Positions 7,495-15,755 are shown, numbered from the stretch's first letter. The stretch is 29,822 nucleotides of DNA from Acidobacteriota bacterium (GCA_027038695.1 JALWHA010000215.1:1-29822); one strand, 5' to 3'. Notes: generated from the letters alone by a model not told the origin. A program made the numbers and translations.

Positions 7495-8004
7495 TTATTT
7501 TTTTGTATCTGTTTTCTCTTTCTTAACGGTATTGCCTTTTTTATCGCTATTGCCTTCTGTCCCTTTTGCTGCTTCCTTTTTAGCCTCTTTAACCTTTTGT
7601 TCAACCTGTTTGTCCCCATTGCTGTTATCTGATTTCGCTACGGTAGCATTCTTTTGAACACTATTAACCTTATTGTCGGATTCAGGAGCAACAGGCTCGG
7701 TTTTCTGAGGCTTTTTCACCTGAGTCTCCTCAACAGCCACTTTCGGGTTTATCGACTCAAGAATAGATTTTCTCTCCCTCGTCTTCAATACAGCAAGAGA
7801 AAGTGAAGTGATAGCAAAGATAACGGTTAAAACAACGGTAGCCTTTGTTAAAAAAGGAGCCGCTCCGGCACCACCGAAAACACTCTGAGAACCTCCGCCT
7901 CCTAAAGCGGAAACAACATCCCCGCCCTTACCGTCCTGCAACAGGATAACAATCATTAAGAGAATAGAAACAATTACATGAATTACAAGCACAAATGTGT
8001 ACAA
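7495..8004 (-). CDS. secG: Preprotein translocase subunit SecG with long charged tail
   Basis: 169 residues. Start is TTG 8004, supported by GGAGG 7 nt upstream inside the last codons of tpiA; two bases separate the genes. The first ~75 residues are typical SecG: membrane helix at 3-22, the LLQDGKGGD motif, a Gly-rich cytosolic loop (ALGGGGSQSVFGGAGAAPFL) and a second helix at about 54-74. SecG is the non-essential small subunit of SecYEG that assists SecA-driven export. Residues ~80-169 are an added hydrophilic tail rich in Lys, Glu, Asn and Ser, of low complexity, making the protein clearly longer than most SecG. The tpiA-secG pair is a common gene neighbourhood. Confidence 0.93.
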   Translation of the reverse strand: MYTFVLVIHVIVSILLMIVILLQDGKGGDVVSALGGGGSQSVFGGAGAAPFLTKATVVLTVIFAITSLSLAVLKTRERKSILESINPKVAVEETQVKKPQKTEPVAPESDNKVNSVQKNATVAKSDNSNGDKQVEQKVKEAKKEAAKGTEGNSDKKGNTVKKEKTDTKK

Positions 8005-8006
8005 CT

Positions 8007-8768
8007 TTATACCTCCATACCTATCTTAATTATTTCCGCAAAAGATTGAGGCTTAAGGCTTGCGCCGCCTATTAACGCCCCGTCAATCTCGTCAACCGAA
8101 AGCAAACTTTTTGCATTTTCCGGTTTAACGCTGCCGCCGTAAAGAATTCTAATTTCGTCGGCAACTATGGCATTATACAACTCTTTTATCCTTTTGCGAA
8201 TAAAAAAATGAGCATCCCTCGCAATTTCAGGGGTAGCGGTCTTGCCAGTGCCTATGGCCCAAACTGGCTCATAAGCTATAATCACCCTTTTTACCTCGTC
8301 GGGAGTTAAATTGTTAAAAGCAGAATCAACCTGTTCCTTTAAAATTGTTTCAGTTTTTTCGTCTTCCCTCTCTTTCAGGGTTTCCCCTACGCAAAGTATG
8401 GGAATAAAACCTTCGTCAAGTGCTTTTTTTAATTTTTTGGCAATTAACTCGTTAGATTCTCCGAATATATGCCTTCTTTCGCTATGACCTAATATAACGA
8501 AATCCACATTTAACTCTTGTAAGAATTGAGGGGAAATCTCTCCGGTAAATGCACCTTTGTCTTCAAAATACATGTTTTGTGCTCCCAGAAGCAACCTTTT
8601 GCCTTTGCAAACCTCAACCGCTTTAGGAATTGAGGTAAAAGGGGGAGCAATAGCAACATTAACCTTTTCAAAATCAGATACAAGGTTAAAAAGTTCCTTG
8701 AAAAACATTTCAGTATTTTTAATACCGTTATGCATCTTCCAATTTCCCGCAATAAATAATTTTCTCAT
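8007..8768 (-). CDS. tpiA: Triose-phosphate isomerase
   Basis: 253 residues, a normal length. Interconverts dihydroxyacetone phosphate and glyceraldehyde 3-phosphate in the cytosol. All catalytic features are visible: GNWKMH with Lys11, LGHSERR with His95, AYEPVWAIGTGKTATP with Glu167 and the flexible loop 6, and the phosphate-binding YGGSVKPEN and GALIGGASL stretches. ATG 8768 is preceded by GAGG and lies 7 nt after the pgk stop. Third glycolytic gene of gap-pgk-tpiA. No unusual residues noted. Confidence 0.98.
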   Translation of the reverse strand: MRKLFIAGNWKMHNGIKNTEMFFKELFNLVSDFEKVNVAIAPPFTSIPKAVEVCKGKRLLLGAQNMYFEDKGAFTGEISPQFLQELNVDFVILGHSERRHIFGESNELIAKKLKKALDEGFIPILCVGETLKEREDEKTETILKEQVDSAFNNLTPDEVKRVIIAYEPVWAIGTGKTATPEIARDAHFFIRKRIKELYNAIVADEIRILYGGSVKPENAKSLLSVDEIDGALIGGASLKPQSFAEIIKIGMEV

Positions 8769-8775
8769 AAAAACC

Positions 8776-9960
8776 TCACTTATCGGCTAAAACTTCAATC
8801 CCCGGCAACTTTTTGCCCGCAAGGTATTCCATTGACGCCCCTCCACCTGTGGAAACGTGTGATATACCTGAAAATACCCCGGCTTTTCTAACTGCGGCGG
8901 CACTATCCCCGCCACCTATAATTGATGTGCAACCGCATTCTGCAACGGCGCTTGCTATGGCAATTGTACCCGATGAGAATTCATCAATTTCAAAAATCCC
9001 CATAGGCCCGTTCCAAACAACGGTTTCAGCCATTTTTAATTCCTCTTTAAAGTTTACAATGGTTTCAGGCCCGATATCCACTCCCATAAATCCATCGGGG
9101 ATAGATACGTCAGATGTGATTTCAATACGGCCGTCTTCAATTTTATTGGTAACAACATGGTCAACAGGCAATAAGATCTTAACACCCTTTTCTTCCGCTT
9201 TGGCCATCAAATCGCCTGCAAGTTCAACCATATCCATTTCAAGTATAGACTTTCCGATCTCCACGTCCTTTGCCTTTAAAAAGGTATAGGCCATTGCTCC
9301 GCCTATTAAGATTGAATCAACACGGGTTAAAAGGTTTTCTATTACCGGGATTTTATCGGACACCTTTGCACCGCCTAAAATAGCGACATAAGGCTTTTTG
9401 GGATCAGCAAGCACTGTCTCAAAGTAATGGATCTCTTTCTCAATCAAAAACCCGGCTACAGGCTTGTCGTAAAGGGCAGGAAGAACATAAACCGAGGTGT
9501 CTTTTCTGTGACAGGTGCCGAAAGCGTCGTTTACGTATAGGTCAGAGAGTTTTCTTAATTCTTTTGCAAATTCCGGGTCGCTCTTCTTCTCCCCTTTTTC
9601 AAACCTCAAATTTTCAATTAAGAGTATCTGACCCTCTTTTAATTCATCAGTTTTTGCAATGACATCTTCACCGATGACCTTTTTAGAGAAAAATACGTTA
9701 TCTTCATATTTATTCTTTAGCCACAAATAGACAGGCATCATTGAATATTGCTCTTCAAATCCCTCCCCTTTAGGCCTGCCCCGGTGAGAAGCAAGTATAA
9801 CCTTTGCTCCTTTTTCCAGAGCGTAGTTTATTGTCGGTAAAACACTTACAATCCTATTGTCGTCACTTACGACTCCGTTGGTAACGGGGACGTTAAAATC
9901 AACCCTGATAAATACCCTTTTACCTTTTAAATCAAGGTCTTTTATAGTTGCTTTTGCCAT
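8776..9960 (-). CDS. pgk: Phosphoglycerate kinase
   Basis: 394 residues, full length and not fused to tpiA. Transfers phosphate from 1,3-bisphosphoglycerate to ADP. N-terminal domain: KRVFIRVDFNVPV at 14-26, the substrate-binding HRGRPKG and NDAFGTCHR segments. C-terminal nucleotide domain: VAILGGAKVSDK, WNGPMGIFE and the GGGDSAAAV and STGGGASMEYLAG loops. GAGG precedes the ATG, and 7 nt separate it from gap. Works directly after GapA in the same operon. Confidence 0.98.
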   Translation of the reverse strand: MAKATIKDLDLKGKRVFIRVDFNVPVTNGVVSDDNRIVSVLPTINYALEKGAKVILASHRGRPKGEGFEEQYSMMPVYLWLKNKYEDNVFFSKKVIGEDVIAKTDELKEGQILLIENLRFEKGEKKSDPEFAKELRKLSDLYVNDAFGTCHRKDTSVYVLPALYDKPVAGFLIEKEIHYFETVLADPKKPYVAILGGAKVSDKIPVIENLLTRVDSILIGGAMAYTFLKAKDVEIGKSILEMDMVELAGDLMAKAEEKGVKILLPVDHVVTNKIEDGRIEITSDVSIPDGFMGVDIGPETIVNFKEELKMAETVVWNGPMGIFEIDEFSSGTIAIASAVAECGCTSIIGGGDSAAAVRKAGVFSGISHVSTGGGASMEYLAGKKLPGIEVLADK

Positions 9961-9967
9961 AAAAGCC

Positions 9968-10975
9968 TCACAGCTTCATAAGGTAAACAATTAAATCTTT
10001 AACCCTTGTAGAATACCCCATCTCATTGTCATACCAGGAAAGTACCTTAACCAGATTGCCCCCGATTACCTTTGTAAAAGAAGAATCTACAGTGGAAGAA
10101 ACCTGAGCACCGTTATAGTCAACCGAAACAAGTTCTTCCTCGGAATAAGCCAGAATACCCTTTAACTTGCCTTCGGCAGCCTCTTTGAGAGCCTTATTAA
10201 CCTCTTCCGTGGTGGTATCTTTTTCAACATCAAAAACTACGTCAACAAGAGAAACGTTAGGTGTAGGAACCCTTACCGCAAGCCCGTCAAGTTTACCTTT
10301 CAAATGAGGCAACACGAGACCTACCGCTTTTGCCGCACCTGTCGTAGTGGGAATCATACTCATAGCGGCAGCCCTTGCCCTTCTCAAATCCTTATGGGGG
10401 AGGTCAAGAATCCTTTGATCGTTTGTATAAGAGTGGATTGTGGTAAGCCAACCCTTCTTCACCTTAAAGTTTTCATCAATAACCTTCACCACAGGAGCCA
10501 GACAATTAGTGGTACATGAAGCGTTTGAAACAATGTTTATATCCGTGCTCAAAGTGTCTTCGTTTACACCTAACACAACGGTATGCACTCCCTCTCCCTT
10601 GGCCGGAGCGGATAGAACAACCTTTTTCGCCCCTCTCGCCAGATGGGTTTCAAGGTATTTTTTCTCTCTAAAAATCCCGGTAGATTCAAGGACAACGTCA
10701 ACCCCGAAATCACCCCATTTTAAATTGTTTAAATCCCTTTCAGCAGTTACGATAATCTTTTTACCGTTAACGATAATACCGTCTTCAGCCGCTTCAACCG
10801 TTCCGTTAAACCTTCCGTGAACCGAATCGTGCTTTAACAGGTGAGCCAGAGTAAACGGGTCCATTAAGTCATTGATAGCCACAACCTCAACGCCGCAGTC
10901 TTTGTCAGCATAGATAGCCCTGAACACACACCTTCCGATCCTTCCGAATCCGTTAATTCCAAGTTTAATTGCCAT
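9968..10975 (-). CDS. gap: Glyceraldehyde-3-phosphate dehydrogenase, type I
   Basis: 335 residues from ATG 10975, which has GAGGTG 5 nt upstream; a longer in-frame start at 11005 lacks family support. Oxidises glyceraldehyde 3-phosphate to 1,3-bisphosphoglycerate. NAD-binding GINGFGRIGR at 6-15, and AIND at 33-36 with the Asp that favours NAD over NADP. Catalytic Cys154 in NASCTTNCLAP and His181 in HSYTNDQ. The end (SWYDNEMGYSTRV) is standard. First of gap-pgk-tpiA-secG; a promoter candidate lies in the 68-nt gap after recR. Confidence 0.98.
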   Translation of the reverse strand: MAIKLGINGFGRIGRCVFRAIYADKDCGVEVVAINDLMDPFTLAHLLKHDSVHGRFNGTVEAAEDGIIVNGKKIIVTAERDLNNLKWGDFGVDVVLESTGIFREKKYLETHLARGAKKVVLSAPAKGEGVHTVVLGVNEDTLSTDINIVSNASCTTNCLAPVVKVIDENFKVKKGWLTTIHSYTNDQRILDLPHKDLRRARAAAMSMIPTTTGAAKAVGLVLPHLKGKLDGLAVRVPTPNVSLVDVVFDVEKDTTTEEVNKALKEAAEGKLKGILAYSEEELVSVDYNGAQVSSTVDSSFTKVIGGNLVKVLSWYDNEMGYSTRVKDLIVYLMKL

Positions 10976-11021
10976 ATTACACCTCTTCCATATTTTTATG
11001 TACAAAATTGCTATTCATCTA

Positions 11022-11051
11022 ATTATAAAAGATAAAAAAGAATTTATTCAA
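11022..11051 (-). promoter_or_regulatory. Promoter candidate for gap-pgk-tpiA-secG
   Basis: Minus-strand -35 TTGAAT (11051-11046, inside the end of recR), 18-bp spacer and a perfect -10 TATAAT (11027-11022). The gap ATG is 46 nt beyond the -10. It would allow glycolytic genes to be expressed above the TPR-recR level. Confidence 0.5.
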
Positions 11052-11652
11052 GAATTATTCTCCTTCTTCCTTCCAGAGCCTTTGACATTGTAATCTCGTC
11101 AGCATAACCTATGTGACCTCCCGCAGGTATGCCCAACGCTATTCTTGTAACAGTAGTATCGGTACCCTGAAGGAGCCTCGCTATATAGATAGAGGTCGCT
11201 TCCCCCGAAACATCAGGGTCTGTCGCGATTATAACCTCTTTTATGCCTTCGGTTTTGATTCTTTTAACCAGAAAATCCATACCCAATTCTTCAGGCCCTA
11301 TTCCCTCTATAGGAGATATGCTGCCGTGCAAAACGTAGTACAAGCCGCGATACTCCCCGGCCCTTTCAATTGCGAAAAGGTCTTCCGGTTGCTCAACCAC
11401 ACATATTGTTTCTTTATCTCTGCTTGAAGAAGAACATATATCACATATGTCTGTTTCGGAAAAATTCCTGCATTTAGAACAGTATTTTATGTTCTCTACC
11501 ATATCTTTAATGCTTTCCGCAAGACTTATAGATTCTTTCTTATTTCTTCTTAAAAGAGACATGGCGAGCCTTTCCGCCGTTTTCACTCCTATTCCGGGAA
11601 GTTTTTGTAAATTTTCAATAACTTTTTTTATTCCTGAGGGATAACCGTTCAT
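11044..11652 (-). CDS. recR: Recombination mediator RecR
   Basis: 202 residues, normal length. Cytosolic ring-forming protein that works with RecF/RecO to load RecA at gapped DNA. Helix-hairpin-helix LPGIGVKTAERLA at 18-30; C4 zinc finger C58-x2-C61 and C70-x2-C73; Toprim domain from about 80 with EQPEDLFAIE and ATDPDVSGEAT, where the Toprim Glu is kept but the common ATNPTVEGE wording is changed; end motif GIPAGGHIGYADEITMSKALEGRR. The ATG overlaps the upstream TPR gene stop by one base (TGATG), so translation is coupled. Confidence 0.97.
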   Translation of the reverse strand: MNGYPSGIKKVIENLQKLPGIGVKTAERLAMSLLRRNKKESISLAESIKDMVENIKYCSKCRNFSETDICDICSSSSRDKETICVVEQPEDLFAIERAGEYRGLYYVLHGSISPIEGIGPEELGMDFLVKRIKTEGIKEVIIATDPDVSGEATSIYIARLLQGTDTTVTRIALGIPAGGHIGYADEITMSKALEGRRRIILE

Positions 11653-12809
11653 CAGTCCACCAGATATTTCAATTGCTTCTTTAAATCTTCCCTGTCTGAA
11701 TGCTCGGCAATTGTTTGCGCAAGCTTAATAGCGTCCTCATTTTTAGTCTCTTTTATTAAATGCAGCAATAACTCAAGGCCCTCGTTATGCTTGCCTAAAC
11801 GTGAATAAGAATAAGCTAAAGGTACCGCCATATTTGCGGGGAACACAAAATACCCCATCCTTGCGTACATATCCTTCAAATTCCCCAGATAATCAACACA
11901 TTTTTGATAATCCTTTTTTTGAAAATAAAGCAACCCGGCAGTCGCTATTAACTCCTGGTCGGGATTAAGTTTATCCATTATCTCAAAACCGTAATCCACA
12001 AGCTGTTCACTTCTTTCCAGATTAGTCCTTTCAAGGTAAATGCTTGCCGATAGCTTGACAACGTCAAGGTACTCCCCTCCTATTTCAAGCACTTTTTCAA
12101 TTAAAGCGTCGTCTTTTTCAAGCCTTCTAACCAATTCCAGATATTCACAAAACATCGCCTCGGTAAAATCTTCCTTTTTTTCTTCAAAAAGAGATTGAAA
12201 AATATCAAAAGCCTTTTCATATTCTTCCGTTAAAGAATAGTAGAGAATTTTAAGGTAATTCGCAGTAGGGGAATCAGGATAATCTGCAATTTTTTCCGCT
12301 TCCTCAAGTCGGCCTTTGTTTAGATCAATACATATTTTTTTCAATTCTTCATTCTCTTCAAGTTCATTTCTAATAAATTCAGGGTAATCTCCCGATATTA
12401 TTTCAAAGTACTCTTCGTCTTCCACATCTTCGTAAACAAATTCCCTCTTCGTCCCTCTTTTGACCTCAACTTCTCCCATTTCAATTTCTCTCACAATACT
12501 TCTGGCTTCTTCAATAATCTTTTCGTCAACAGCATACTTAATACAGGTCTCCGCAAACCCTATAGCCTCGTCAAAATCCTCCGCCTTAAAATACGCCTTT
12601 GCCATTTCAAGATTTTTCTCCGCAAGTTTCTTTTTGCACTCGGATACCATAGACTCTATTTCGGCTTTTTCTTTTTCAGAGCAACCTTTTTCAAGCGCTT
12701 TCTCAAAATTAACTATGGCATTATAGTAATCTTCGGATTTAAAAAGTTTATCTCCCTTTTGCTTAAAATAAGAACAGTCTTTTTCTTTAAATAAACCGAA
12801 TAGTGACAT
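11652..12809 (-). CDS. TPR-repeat protein of unknown function
   Basis: 385 residues, very acidic and helical. TPR-like units are visible at the start (FKQKGDKLFKSEDYYNAIVN then YFKAEDFDEAIGFAETCIKY) and again later (LLYFQKKDYQKCVDYLGNL; AYSYSRLGKHNEGLELLLHL). The middle, about residues 120-150, is an acidic linker. No signal peptide or membrane helix, so cytosolic. Probably a protein-binding scaffold; no enzymatic motif. First gene of the operon with recR and the glycolytic genes, with ribosome site GAGGTG and the promoter at 12840-12867. The linkage to recR is tight (1-nt overlap), but I know of no functional link. Confidence 0.75.
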   Translation of the reverse strand: MSLFGLFKEKDCSYFKQKGDKLFKSEDYYNAIVNFEKALEKGCSEKEKAEIESMVSECKKKLAEKNLEMAKAYFKAEDFDEAIGFAETCIKYAVDEKIIEEARSIVREIEMGEVEVKRGTKREFVYEDVEDEEYFEIISGDYPEFIRNELEENEELKKICIDLNKGRLEEAEKIADYPDSPTANYLKILYYSLTEEYEKAFDIFQSLFEEKKEDFTEAMFCEYLELVRRLEKDDALIEKVLEIGGEYLDVVKLSASIYLERTNLERSEQLVDYGFEIMDKLNPDQELIATAGLLYFQKKDYQKCVDYLGNLKDMYARMGYFVFPANMAVPLAYSYSRLGKHNEGLELLLHLIKETKNEDAIKLAQTIAEHSDREDLKKQLKYLVD

Positions 12810-12839
12810 TTCTCACCTCTTTAATATTTTTCAAGTTTT

Positions 12840-12867
12840 AGTATAATATCTGGAACAAATATTGCAA
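12840..12867 (-). promoter_or_regulatory. Promoter for the TPR-recR-(gap-pgk-tpiA-secG) operon
   Basis: Minus-strand -35 TTGCAA (12867-12862), 16-bp spacer, -10 TATACT (12845-12840), 31 nt before the ATG of the TPR gene. The same bases on the plus strand read TATAAT (12842-12847), a possible -10 for the divergent lipoprotein gene. Confidence 0.55.
12842..12847 (+). promoter_or_regulatory. Possible -10 element for the lipoprotein gene
   Basis: Perfect TATAAT 55 nt before the ATG at 12902, but no recognisable -35 at 16-18 bp (CTTTAA at 12819-12824 is poor). It overlaps the -10 of the opposite promoter, so the two directions may exclude each other. Confidence 0.3.
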
Positions 12868-12901
12868 AATAGTTTTTTAGATAAAGAGCAAAGGAGGCAT
12901 T

Positions 12902-14227
12902 ATGAAGGGAAAATCATTGATTTTATTAATTTTCGCGGCATTCTTATTTGTTTTGAACCTGTCCTGTTCTTCGGACAACGCATACTACGACGACGGAACA
13001 ATTATTGGAGGCGATGACGATTTTATCTGCGACGTATCGTCGGGGTTTAGTTTTGTCGGCGCATCAATAAACTCAAAAGGACAATGGGTAGCGTGCGGCT
13101 CAAGGGGTATCGCATACGGGAACGGCTCTCAGTACGATTACAGCACAATTTCCGTAAACACAGGCGCCAGGGAATTTGACAAGGTGGTTTCCCTTAACGA
13201 TTACGGCGATTACATAGCGCTGTTTGACACAGGCATATACTTCGGCGACCTGAGCGGCTATATCTCCCAATTAGATTCAAACCCGCAGGGCCAATACCTT
13301 TCGGCAAAGATAAACAATAATGACATATGGGTAGTATCTTCCGACCAGGGAGTATTTATAGGTTCCGGAGAACAGACTCCTGTGTTCTTAGACTATGTGG
13401 CAAACGAAGGAGAGCCTACAAAAGTCGCATTGAACGACTATGACGAATTCGTAGTCGCAGGCAGTTTACAGGTTTTATACGGTTACGTTGACAGTGACGG
13501 GAATGTTACTCTATATTCCTCCGACCCTGTTTCGGTATACTACGATATGCCCGGAGCGGATATTAACGCATTTGGAGACTTTATAGCTACAGGAAGTCAA
13601 CAGACAATAACCGGCTCCGCCGCACCGGAGAATCCGAAGATAAGAAAAGTATTGAGGAAAACAGATGTAAAAGTAGACCTTTCAAAGTTCAAAGATGTAC
13701 CCGTTACAAACAAAACCCTAAAAGTCAAATCAAAACTTAAGGTCAAATACACCTACACACCTTTATTTAAAAGATTAAAAACAAGGAAAAAGATAAAAAA
13801 CATAAAAGCACCTGTAGAATACCATTCCGCTGACATAAATTATTACGGGGATATAATTGCCGCGGGATACGATTACCTGATAGTCAACGACACCAATTTC
13901 AATCCGGTAACAAAGCAAAACGAGATGGTTGCTGTAGCAATAGATAACAACGGCAACTGGATAGCGGCAGGAACATACGGACTTTATTATAATAACGACA
14001 AAATTCAAAACGTTATGAACGCGGGGGATTACCTTTCGCTTACAATGGACAAAAACGGAAACTTTATATGCGCTACAAGCAAATCTGTTTATACATACTC
14101 ATACTCTCAGGACACGCTGTACGACCAGGGACCGGTAACGGATATCAATTACCCTATTGCCGCAGATATGAACAACAACAAATGGATCGCGGTAGGAAAT
14201 TACGGCGTGCTTCTCTGGAACTATTAA
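12902..14227 (+). CDS. Predicted lipoprotein built of ~40-residue beta repeats
   Basis: 441 residues, strong ribosome site AAAGGAGG ending 4 nt before the ATG. Signal peptide residues 1-21 with Cys22 (VLNLSCSSD) as probable lipidation site; Asn at -3 makes the lipobox imperfect. Nine units share the pattern (I/L/M)(N/D)xxGx(W/F)(I/V)AxGxxG(I/V)xYG, with the IN/LN/MN step at about residues 56, 98, 137, 178, 221, 312, 348, 382 and 423. Spacing is 35-43 residues except for one 91-residue step, which contains a very basic insert (about 245-302). The period suggests a beta-propeller-like fold; this is inference. No enzyme motif. It stands alone and uses more GC-ending codons than its neighbours by eye. 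Probably exposed on the periplasmic side or the surface. Confidence 0.75.
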   Translation: MKGKSLILLIFAAFLFVLNLSCSSDNAYYDDGTIIGGDDDFICDVSSGFSFVGASINSKGQWVACGSRGIAYGNGSQYDYSTISVNTGAREFDKVVSLNDYGDYIALFDTGIYFGDLSGYISQLDSNPQGQYLSAKINNNDIWVVSSDQGVFIGSGEQTPVFLDYVANEGEPTKVALNDYDEFVVAGSLQVLYGYVDSDGNVTLYSSDPVSVYYDMPGADINAFGDFIATGSQQTITGSAAPENPKIRKVLRKTDVKVDLSKFKDVPVTNKTLKVKSKLKVKYTYTPLFKRLKTRKKIKNIKAPVEYHSADINYYGDIIAAGYDYLIVNDTNFNPVTKQNEMVAVAIDNNGNWIAAGTYGLYYNNDKIQNVMNAGDYLSLTMDKNGNFICATSKSVYTYSYSQDTLYDQGPVTDINYPIAADMNNNKWIAVGNYGVLLWNY

Positions 14228-14254
14228 ACTATAAACTAATTATAGGGGGATTTC

Positions 14255-15568
14255 TCAGTCTTTTAGCAAAACAAGGTTGCGAATCCCCTTTTTATATACA
14301 CTGTGTAAATAGATGTTTGCCGCCGCCCTTCCGAGGATAAAGGATAAAGCGGCTGCATGGGCACCAATTAAATTCATTTTTAAGAATACAATCATCAAAA
14401 CAACTATAAAGGAAAATTCTATTGCTGTGCCGTATGTTATATTTTTAGTCATATCGGCATTCACTAAAACGCTCCTCTGCCATGAAATCAAAATACTTAA
14501 GGCGGGAAGCAGAATCAAAATGGAGGAGGTCTGAACGGCAAGAGGCACTAAGTCACCTGATAAACCCGCTATATTTATAAACCAAAAGTACCTTGCCGGG
14601 GTAAGCATTATTCCCGCAAGAACAAATGAAACCGTAACCGCTAACATAAAAACAAAGGTTTTTAAAACAGTGAAATTTTCATTATCGTATTTCATTAAGG
14701 CAATTCCCACTTCCTGAAACGACAATCCCATGCTTCTGAAAATAAAGATAAAAGAAGTGACAACAGGCAGTACTGCCAATGAATCTAAAGCAAGGTTGCT
14801 TCTTGCCACAAAAAAGGTAACTATAGGCTGCACCCCGAGAGAGATAAACGAGGTTAACGCCAAAGGAAGGTAAAATTTTATTAGATAAGGAAAACCCAGA
14901 TCAAAATTCGTATCACTTTTTAATACCCTATTTTTAACCGTACCGTATGTCATGGCATATATAACAAAAGCCTCGAACACAACCGCGGTTGAAAGGGATA
15001 TAGCACCTACGTATACCCCTTTTAAGTTTGTAAAAACCGCTAAACATAGGGTTGAAAAAATAACGGTTGTAATCCTTATAACCGTTCCGTAAGCAATAAG
15101 TTTAGTTTTTTTATACGCTATCAAAATACCCTGATAAAACCTCCTAAAACCTATGGCGGCAGGCCAGGGAATAAGAAAACAGGTAGCCTTATACACAAGT
15201 TTTGCAAGTTCCCCATTAAGCCCCATTACAGTTAAAACAATAAAATTAAAAATTCGGGGAATAAGAAACACCACCATAATTAAAGTAATCAAAATGTTTA
15301 ACGAAAAAGTAAAATTACGAAGTTTTTTGTATGATCGGCTATTTTTAACCAAAGCCGTTGATGCAGTCATTAACATAATAATAGGCGCTTCAACAATCAA
15401 TGCAAAAGAAAATGCGATACCGTAAGCGGCAAGGTTGTACTTTGCCTCCGGCAACCTTGCTATAACTGCGGTGGTATAAGGGCCTTCAAAAGCCATCATA
15501 AGCCAGGTCAGGGCTATTGGAAACCAGAATTTAAAGACAAAATTTAAGGTTAACTCCCCCTTTTTCAT
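14255..15568 (-). CDS. Polytopic membrane transporter, MOP/flippase fold, possibly ANKH-like
   Basis: 437 residues with about twelve hydrophobic helices. Two related halves begin with FWFPIALTWLMMAFEGPYTT (near residue 14) and KFYLPLALTSFISLGVQPIV (near 231), as in MATE/flippase (MOP) exporters. Some features recall the ANKH (progressive ankylosis) family: PLALT..IS...QPIV.FFVAR, the LAAYGIAFSFALIVEAPI stretch and the alternation of charged short loops. From memory I cannot decide between an ANKH-like phosphate-compound exporter, a MATE efflux pump and a lipid-linked sugar flippase. Substrate unknown. ATG 15568 has only a weak upstream ribosome site. It stands alone, convergent with the lipoprotein gene (27-nt gap). 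Confidence 0.7.
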   Translation of the reverse strand: MKKGELTLNFVFKFWFPIALTWLMMAFEGPYTTAVIARLPEAKYNLAAYGIAFSFALIVEAPIIMLMTASTALVKNSRSYKKLRNFTFSLNILITLIMVVFLIPRIFNFIVLTVMGLNGELAKLVYKATCFLIPWPAAIGFRRFYQGILIAYKKTKLIAYGTVIRITTVIFSTLCLAVFTNLKGVYVGAISLSTAVVFEAFVIYAMTYGTVKNRVLKSDTNFDLGFPYLIKFYLPLALTSFISLGVQPIVTFFVARSNLALDSLAVLPVVTSFIFIFRSMGLSFQEVGIALMKYDNENFTVLKTFVFMLAVTVSFVLAGIMLTPARYFWFINIAGLSGDLVPLAVQTSSILILLPALSILISWQRSVLVNADMTKNITYGTAIEFSFIVVLMIVFLKMNLIGAHAAALSFILGRAAANIYLHSVYKKGIRNLVLLKD

Positions 15569-15660
15569 AGAAATCTACCGTAACATATTTAGGGATTAAA
15601 TTCATCAAAAAACAACAGTTTTAAATAAGTTTCAGCCTGTGACTTTTAGATATAATACAC

Positions 15661-15689
15661 TTGACAATATCTTTTTTTTATCCAATAAT
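15661..15689 (+). promoter_or_regulatory. Near-consensus promoter ahead of the leader terminator
   Basis: -35 TTGACA (15661-15666, perfect), 17-bp spacer, -10 AATAAT (15684-15689, 5 of 6). Predicted start near 15696. This is the best sigma-70 type match in the window. The transcript would meet the terminator at 15721-15745 after about 40-50 nt. Confidence 0.7.
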
Positions 15690-15694
15690 TTAAA

Positions 15695-15745
15695 CAGGTA
15701 GAAATACCTCCTTGCAATTTGGCAGGTTTCACCTGCCTTTTTTTT
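15695..15745 (+). promoter_or_regulatory. Putative attenuator leader or very short RNA
   Basis: Two adjacent hairpins. The first is AGGTA-GAAA-TACCT (15696-15709, GNRA-type loop). The second is the terminator stem. The arms share sequence: CAGGT occurs at 15695-15699 and 15723-15727, ACCT at 15706-15709 and ACCTG at 15731-15735. Pairing 1:2 plus 3:4 or 2:3 plus 1:4 is therefore possible, as in attenuators, although the 2:3 pairing is only about 4 bp. I do not recognise a known riboswitch class. It could instead be a ~50-nt stable RNA. Confidence 0.45.
15721..15745 (+). terminator. Rho-independent terminator in the 5' leader
   Basis: Perfect 7-bp stem GGCAGGT/ACCTGCC with loop TTC (15721-15737), followed by eight T (15738-15745). 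On the minus strand no T run follows, so it acts on plus-strand transcripts only. The only plus-strand start upstream is the promoter at 15661-15689; the gene begins about 10 nt later. Confidence 0.8.
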
Positions 15746-15755
15746 GGATGGTGAG

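Noticed and set aside
8813..9289. 158-codon plus-strand frame antisense to pgk.
   Set aside because: It mirrors a fully conserved gene, has no ribosome site and shows no protein family features.
10440..10820. 126-codon plus-strand frame antisense to gap.
   Set aside because: Shadow of GAPDH codon bias; no independent support.
14229..14245. CTATAA/TTATAG inverted repeat between the convergent lipoprotein and transporter genes, as a bidirectional terminator.
   Set aside because: Only six A/T-rich pairs with no GC core and no T run on the plus side; too weak to call.
15651..15656. TATAAT upstream of 15661 as the promoter of the helical-repeat gene.
   Set aside because: No -35 at suitable spacing, and TTGACA-N17-AATAAT just downstream is far better.
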